A DNA stretch of 18,167 bases from positions 1 to 18,167 of the forward strand of contig CAKUND010000020.1 of assembly GCA_934668295.1 (NCBI GenBank), in the 5' to 3' direction. The notes under the pieces are model-generated. The model was given only the letters and a program-made list of their open reading frames with translations. It made no database searches and was not told the origin of the DNA. Numbering within the stretch: the first letter of the stretch is position 1; each line of letters opens with the position of its first letter. Shown piece by piece: positions 14,276-18,167 of this stretch. Position numbers and translations under genes: made by a program. The DNA comes from an uncultured Oscillospiraceae bacterium (GTDB taxonomy: Bacteria; Bacillota; Clostridia; Oscillospirales; Oscillospiraceae).

Positions 14276-14304
14276 TTGCAACATGCAAAAAAATATTGTA
14301 TAAT
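14276..14304 (+). promoter_or_regulatory. Strong SigA-type promoter of the molybdenum hydroxylase operon
   Basis: TTGCAA (14276-14281), 17 nt including a run of seven A, then perfect TATAAT (14299-14304) with TG one base before it. The predicted start is near 14311. It looks like the strongest promoter in the window. Confidence 0.85.
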
Positions 14305-14310
14305 AATAAA

Positions 14311-14428
14311 AGATTTTTAGGAATTATGTCCCGTGGCCGGGAAACTTCGGAATTACGGTGGCCCTGTGCCGAGAACAGCTGCGGCTGTGACGTGAGAGCC
14401 GAAATTCGAATGAAGGGAGTTTTTTGCC
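14311..14428 (+). promoter_or_regulatory. Structured 118-nt leader of the hydroxylase operon, candidate cis-regulatory RNA
   Basis: Possible pairings by eye: a closing stem GAATT (14321-14325) with AATTC (14403-14407); hairpin CCCG-TGGC-CGGG (14330-14341); a stem TCGG (14347-14350) with CCGA (14369-14372); and ACAGC-TGCG-GCTGT (14375-14388), closed by a UNCG-type tetraloop. The ribosome site AAGGGAG follows the closing stem by few bases, so translation control is possible. I cannot match it to a known riboswitch. A molybdenum-cofactor sensor would suit the downstream enzyme, but that is only a guess. Confidence 0.4.
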
Positions 14429-17011
14429 ATGGCCGTATTTTTTGTAAACGGAACGGAAGTCACGGTAGAAAAAAACCAGCGCCTGCTGCGCTATCTGCGC
14501 GATACGCTGCATCTGACAAGCGTGAAGGACGGCTGTTCGGAGGGCGCCTGCGGCGCGTGCACCGTACTCATTGACGGCGTTCCCATCCGCGCCTGTACCC
14601 CGTTCACCGATTCGCTGTCTGGCCGTCACATCATCACCGTTGAGGGTCTGACGGACGAGGAAAAGAAGCTCTACACCTACGCCTACGGCGAAGCCGGAGC
14701 CGTGCAGTGCGGCTTCTGCATCCCGGGCATGGTGCTGTGCACAAAGGCGCTGCTCGACCAGAATCTGAACCCGACGGACGATCAGATCCGCTATGCCCTG
14801 CGCAACAATTACTGCCGCTGCACGGGCTATGTGAAGATCATGGACGCCGTACGCCTGGCAGCAAAATGCCGCCGCGAGGGCGTGATCCCGGAGCCGTCGG
14901 AGAACGACTGGAAGCTCGGCTCGAGCGTTCACCGCATCGACGTGGAGGAGAAGGTCCTGGGCTACGGCAAATATCCCGACGACTGGTACCTGCCCGATAT
15001 GTGCTACGGCTCCGCCGTGCGCAGCCAGTATCCGCGGGCCAGAGTCCTTGCCATCGACGCGTCGAAGGCTTCGGCGCTGCCCGGTGTCGTGCGCGTCATT
15101 ACGGCGGCGGATATCCCCGGCGAAAACAAGGTCGGCCATCTGAAGCACGACCAGTATTCGCTCATCCCCATCGGCGGGCTGACACATTATCTGGGCGACG
15201 CGATCGCGCTTGTGGTCGCGGAAACGCCTGAGATTCTGGAAAAGGCGAAAAAGCTTGTAAAAGTGACCTATGAGCCGCTGCCCGCCGTCCATAACCCGCC
15301 CGAGGCGTGGGCGGAAAACGCGCCGCTTGTGTTCGACGAGGAAGAATCGAATGTGCAGGCCTATAAGCATATCGCGCGCGGCGACGCGGATACGGCCATC
15401 AAAAACTCCAAATATGTCATCTCGCAGCATTTCGAGACGCCGTGGACGGAGCACGCGTTCCTGGAGCCGGAATGCGCGGTCTCGTACATCGATCCGGACG
15501 GCTATGTCATGGTCCTCTCGACCGACCAGTCCTCGCACACGACGCTGCACGAATGCAAGCTCCTGTTGGGTTCTGATAAGGTTCGCGTACAGAACCAGCT
15601 CGTCGGCGGCGGCTTCGGCGGAAAAGAGGACATGAGCGTCCAGCACCACGCTGCGCTCATCACGTACTTAACCGGCAGAACTGTCAAGGTCAAGCTGACG
15701 CGTCCGGAATCCCTGCTCATCCACCCCAAGCGCCACCCGTTCTGGATGGACTTCACCATGGGCTGCGACGAGAACGGCATCATTCAGGGCGTCAAGGCCA
15801 AGGTCTATTCCGACACCGGCGCGTTCGCCTCTCTGGGCGGCCCGGTGCTCGAGCGTGCGTGTACGCATGCGGCAGGCCCGTACAATTATCAGAATTTCGA
15901 GATCGAAGGCACGGCCTATTATACCAACAACCCACCTGCAGGCGCGTTCCGCGGCTTCGGCGTCACGCAGACGTGCTTTGCCACCGAGACGCTTTTGAAT
16001 GAAATGGCCGATAAGGTCGGCATCACCCCGTGGGAGATCCGCTACCGCAACGCCATCCGGCCCGGGCAGGAGCTGCCGAACGGCCAGATCGTCGGCGCGG
16101 AAACGGGCCTTGTTGAAACGCTTGAAGCAGTCAAGCCGTATTATGACGAGGCCATGAAGCTGGGCAAGCCTGTCGGCATCGCCTGCGCGATGAAAAACGC
16201 GGGCGTCGGCGTTGGTATCCCCGACTGGGGCCGCTGCAAGCTGATCGTGGAAAGCGACGCGAAGGTGCATATCTATGCGGGCGCTTCCTGCATCGGCCAG
16301 GGCGTTGGTACGGTGCTCGTGCAGATGATCGTCACGAATACGCCGCTGAAGCGCGGCGATATCGTCTATGAACGCTCCAATACCTGGATCGCGCCGGACT
16401 CCGGCGATACCTCCGGCTCCCGTCAGACGCTTGTGACGGGCGAGGCGTGCCGGCGTGCCTGTGAAAAGCTTGCCGCAGCGCTGGAAACCCACACGCTTGC
16501 GGAGCTTGCCGGGCAGGAATTCTATGGCGAATATCTTGCCAAGACCGATAAGCTCGGCGCGGACGTGCCGCACCCCGTGTCCCACGTGGCTTACGGCTAC
16601 GCCACGCAGATGTGCGTCGTCGACAAGAAGACTGGAAAGGTCGAATCGCTCGTCGCCGCGCATGACGTCGGCAAGGCTGTCAACCCGCGCTCGTGCGAGG
16701 GCCAGATCGAGGGCGGCGTCGTCATGAGCATGGGCTATGCCCTGCGCGAGCAGTACCCGATCGACGATAATTGCAAGCCCATCGAAAAATACGGCGAGCT
16801 CGGCCTGTTCCGGGCGCATGAGATCCCGAAGATCGTACCCATCGTGGTCGACAAGCCGGGTCTCGACGTCGCCTGCGGCGCGATCGGCATCGGCGAGATC
16901 ACGTCGATCCCCACCGCGCCCGCCATCGCCGACGCCTATTTCCGCTACGACGGCGAACGCCGCACGAAGCTGCCGCTTGCCAACACGCCGTATGAAAGGA
17001 AGGGAAAGTAA
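14429..17011 (+). CDS. xdh: Molybdenum hydroxylase, selenium-dependent xanthine dehydrogenase type (fused [2Fe-2S] and Mo domains)
   Basis: 860 residues on one chain. The N-terminal [2Fe-2S] domains carry Cys36/41/44/56 (CSEGACGAC) and Cys94/97 plus Cys129/131 (QCGFC, YCRC), both complete clusters. The Mo domains begin near 170 and show VGGGFGGKE (about 392-400), PPAGAFRGFG, GASCIGQGVG and the C-terminal GIGEITS with the likely catalytic Glu823. Length, domain fusion and lack of a FAD domain fit the selenium-dependent xanthine dehydrogenase family (TIGR03311 type), in which selenium is a labile cofactor ligand and not selenocysteine; no in-frame TGA is present. The expected reaction is hydroxylation of xanthine or a related purine; an aldehyde or other heterocycle cannot be excluded. 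AAGGGAG precedes the ATG. The ferredoxin gene follows after 1 nt. Confidence 0.88.
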   Translation: MAVFFVNGTEVTVEKNQRLLRYLRDTLHLTSVKDGCSEGACGACTVLIDGVPIRACTPFTDSLSGRHIITVEGLTDEEKKLYTYAYGEAGAVQCGFCIPGMVLCTKALLDQNLNPTDDQIRYALRNNYCRCTGYVKIMDAVRLAAKCRREGVIPEPSENDWKLGSSVHRIDVEEKVLGYGKYPDDWYLPDMCYGSAVRSQYPRARVLAIDASKASALPGVVRVITAADIPGENKVGHLKHDQYSLIPIGGLTHYLGDAIALVVAETPEILEKAKKLVKVTYEPLPAVHNPPEAWAENAPLVFDEEESNVQAYKHIARGDADTAIKNSKYVISQHFETPWTEHAFLEPECAVSYIDPDGYVMVLSTDQSSHTTLHECKLLLGSDKVRVQNQLVGGGFGGKEDMSVQHHAALITYLTGRTVKVKLTRPESLLIHPKRHPFWMDFTMGCDENGIIQGVKAKVYSDTGAFASLGGPVLERACTHAAGPYNYQNFEIEGTAYYTNNPPAGAFRGFGVTQTCFATETLLNEMADKVGITPWEIRYRNAIRPGQELPNGQIVGAETGLVETLEAVKPYYDEAMKLGKPVGIACAMKNAGVGVGIPDWGRCKLIVESDAKVHIYAGASCIGQGVGTVLVQMIVTNTPLKRGDIVYERSNTWIAPDSGDTSGSRQTLVTGEACRRACEKLAAALETHTLAELAGQEFYGEYLAKTDKLGADVPHPVSHVAYGYATQMCVVDKKTGKVESLVAAHDVGKAVNPRSCEGQIEGGVVMSMGYALREQYPIDDNCKPIEKYGELGLFRAHEIPKIVPIVVDKPGLDVACGAIGIGEITSIPTAPAIADAYFRYDGERRTKLPLANTPYERKGK

Positions 17012-17012
17012 G

Positions 17013-17495
17013 ATGGCCATCAAAAAACGCTTCCCCTATCAGGCCGCCTTCGTCGCCTGCAACGGCGGCTGCCGCGCTGCGGCGGACTGCCAATATGGCT
17101 GCGTCGGCTGCGAGCTGTGCGTGAATGTCTGCAAATTCGAGGCCATTGCCCTGAACGAATACGGTGTGGCCGAGGTCAACGAGGACAAGTGCATCGCTTG
17201 CGGCAAATGCGTGCGCGAATGCCCGCGCGAGCTCATCCGCATTCACGAGTGCGCAAACCCCGTCGTCGTCAAATGCTCCAATAAAGACCCCGGCAAGGAC
17301 GCGCGGAAGATGTGCGAGGTTAGCTGCATCGGCTGCGGCATCTGTCAGAAGCTCTGCCCGGCCGGCGCGATCACCGTGACGGACAATCTCTCCCATATCG
17401 ACGAGTCCGTCTGCCTGTCCTGCGGCCAGTGCGCCGTCAAATGTCCCCGCCACGCGATCTACGACCTGCGCGGGATCTTGACAGAAAAACGGTAA
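17013..17495 (+). CDS. RnfB-like polyferredoxin (four [4Fe-4S] motifs)
   Basis: 160 residues with four complete CxxCxxCxxxC sets: Cys30/33/36/40, 60/63/66/70, 105/108/111/115 and 134/137/140/144. There are further Cys at 16, 20, 26, 80, 88 and 101. Arrangement and spacers resemble the C-terminal half of RnfB, but the RnfB membrane helix is absent, so this is a soluble protein. The ATG at 17013 stands 1 nt after the hydroxylase stop, with AGGAAGGG upstream. The hydroxylase has no FAD subunit, so this protein is the obvious electron carrier from its [2Fe-2S] centres, perhaps to ferredoxin-linked or Rnf-linked steps. The link is inferred from coupling; no Rnf genes are visible. Confidence 0.85.
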   Translation: MAIKKRFPYQAAFVACNGGCRAAADCQYGCVGCELCVNVCKFEAIALNEYGVAEVNEDKCIACGKCVRECPRELIRIHECANPVVVKCSNKDPGKDARKMCEVSCIGCGICQKLCPAGAITVTDNLSHIDESVCLSCGQCAVKCPRHAIYDLRGILTEKR

Positions 17496-17503
17496 GATCA
17501 AAT

Positions 17504-17531
17504 AAAAAGGCTGCCGTCCGGCAGCCTTTTT
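17504..17531. terminator. Bidirectional intrinsic terminator
   Basis: A perfect 12-bp palindrome, AAAAAGGCTGCC (17504-17515) and GGCAGCCTTTTT (17520-17531), with a GTCC loop. The A- and T-runs let it work in both directions: for the ferredoxin gene ending at 17495 and the convergent LysR gene ending at 17538. Confidence 0.92.
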
Positions 17532-17537
17532 CCATAT

Positions 17538-18167
17538 TCAGAGCTCCCCGATAAATTCCAGCACGCATTCGCGCAGGCGGGCGACGCCTTCCGACAGATG
17601 GCCGCCCGGGCGCAGGCCCATGCCGAGCTCCCGGCTGACGCCGGGGCTGACCGGAAGCGTCTTCACGCCGTTCAGCTTGCCCCGGATCATCATCTCCGCC
17701 ATCATTGAGACCCCGAGCCCCTTGCCGACCATGCGGATAACCGTCTCGTCGTCGACATGGCAGGGGCGGATGACGGGCTTCACGCCGTATTTCCGGAACG
17801 CCGCGCCCACGTCGATGTCAAACCGGCCGTAGGGCATCAGAAAATCCCGGCCCTCGTACTCCGTGATCGGGAACGTCTCGCGTCCATCCGTTGGGTAATC
17901 CGCCGGTAAAATGGCGTACATCGCGTCGTTGTGCAGCGGCGTCCAGTCGCAGGAAAAGGCGCTCTGCCGCGCGGCAAAGATCACGTCCGTGCGCCACGCC
18001 TCGAGCAGCTCAAACGGCTCAAGCTCATGGTCGACTGTCCGCAGATCGACGTCGATATGCGGGCAGACGCGCCGGAACCGGTAGAGAATTTCCGGCATCC
18101 AGCGCATGGCGATGCTGGCATAGGCCGCGACGCGGATGGTCTGCGCCGATTTTTCCGTGATCGCGGA
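17538..18167 (-). CDS. LysR-type transcriptional regulator, 5' partial
   Basis: Only the last 209 residues are in the window; the frame runs off the right edge, and the ATG at 18107 is internal. The visible part is the LysR effector-binding domain: TIRVAAYASIAMRWMPEILYRFRRVCPHIDVDL at its start and GKGLGVSMMAEMMI in the middle. The DNA-binding helix-turn-helix lies outside. Of LysR relatives it looks like the group acting on amino-acid or small-organic-acid genes, but the ligand is not readable. It is convergent to the hydroxylase operon and separated by a bidirectional terminator, so it more likely controls something to its right. Confidence 0.85.
   Translation of the reverse strand, partial: SAITEKSAQTIRVAAYASIAMRWMPEILYRFRRVCPHIDVDLRTVDHELEPFELLEAWRTDVIFAARQSAFSCDWTPLHNDAMYAILPADYPTDGRETFPITEYEGRDFLMPYGRFDIDVGAAFRKYGVKPVIRPCHVDDETVIRMVGKGLGVSMMAEMMIRGKLNGVKTLPVSPGVSRELGMGLRPGGHLSEGVARLRECVLEFIGEL

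Noticed and set aside
14311..14428. A cobalamin or c-di-GMP riboswitch in the hydroxylase leader.
   Set aside because: A few short strings look similar, but the conserved cores of those classes are not there in order.
14429..17011. Selenocysteine in the selenium-type hydroxylase.
   Set aside because: There is no in-frame TGA; in this family selenium is thought to be a labile cofactor ligand.
14324..17023. Long minus-strand frames opposite the molybdenum hydroxylase (441 and 451 codons).
   Set aside because: Same reason: the plus-strand protein is a clear full-length family member and the antisense products have no family features.

Overview
The window is GC-rich chromosomal DNA, most likely from a gut-type Clostridia of the Oscillospiraceae/Ruminococcaceae group. 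The organism call is inferred from the gene families: a YmdB/SbcD/YhaN-type nuclease cluster, a clostridial-style ECF sigma factor with an Ig-tailed partner, QueH, a one-chain selenium-type molybdenum hydroxylase with an RnfB-like ferredoxin, and Gram-positive AGGAGG ribosome binding sites. I see no rRNA, tRNA, CRISPR array, prophage or insertion sequence. The one repeat element is a composite palindrome at 8734-8876.

Left part (1-5022). A 5'-truncated transglutaminase-like protein runs rightward and converges, with an 18-nt overlap, on a tightly coupled leftward operon: ymdB-like phosphodiesterase, SbcD/YhaO-like exonuclease, then YhaN/SbcC-like ATPase. The operon has a good promoter (TTGCCA-17-TATACT). 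Every junction overlaps (8 nt, then ATGA).

Sigma region (5023-6456). Diverging from that operon is an ECF sigma factor translationally coupled to a membrane-anchored protein with an extracellular Ig-like domain, the probable anti-sigma partner. A TGAAAC-16-CGTC element in front of the sigma gene is a textbook ECF promoter, so the module probably autoregulates. A strong terminator follows.

Surface/spore region (6455-8901). A leftward Cys/Pro-rich protein lies behind a sigma-K-like promoter. Diverging from it is a secreted beta-lactamase-fold serine hydrolase with a C-terminal coiled coil and membrane anchor. The palindromic repeat follows.

Central metabolic region (8902-14208). queH (leftward), adenine deaminase, lspA and an RluD-type pseudouridine synthase come next, then pheA. 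pheA is preceded by the most interesting item in the window: a complete ribosome-mediated attenuator. It has a 17-residue leader peptide rich in Phe codons, an antiterminator pairing and a 12-bp intrinsic terminator, much like enterobacterial pheL but in a Firmicutes-like genome.

Right part (14209-18167). A strong promoter and a 118-nt structured leader precede a fused [2Fe-2S]/molybdopterin hydroxylase of the selenium-dependent xanthine dehydrogenase type. It is followed 1 nt later by a four-cluster RnfB-like ferredoxin. A bidirectional terminator separates this pair from a convergent, truncated LysR-type regulator. Adenine deaminase (making hypoxanthine) and the hydroxylase together suggest purine breakdown.
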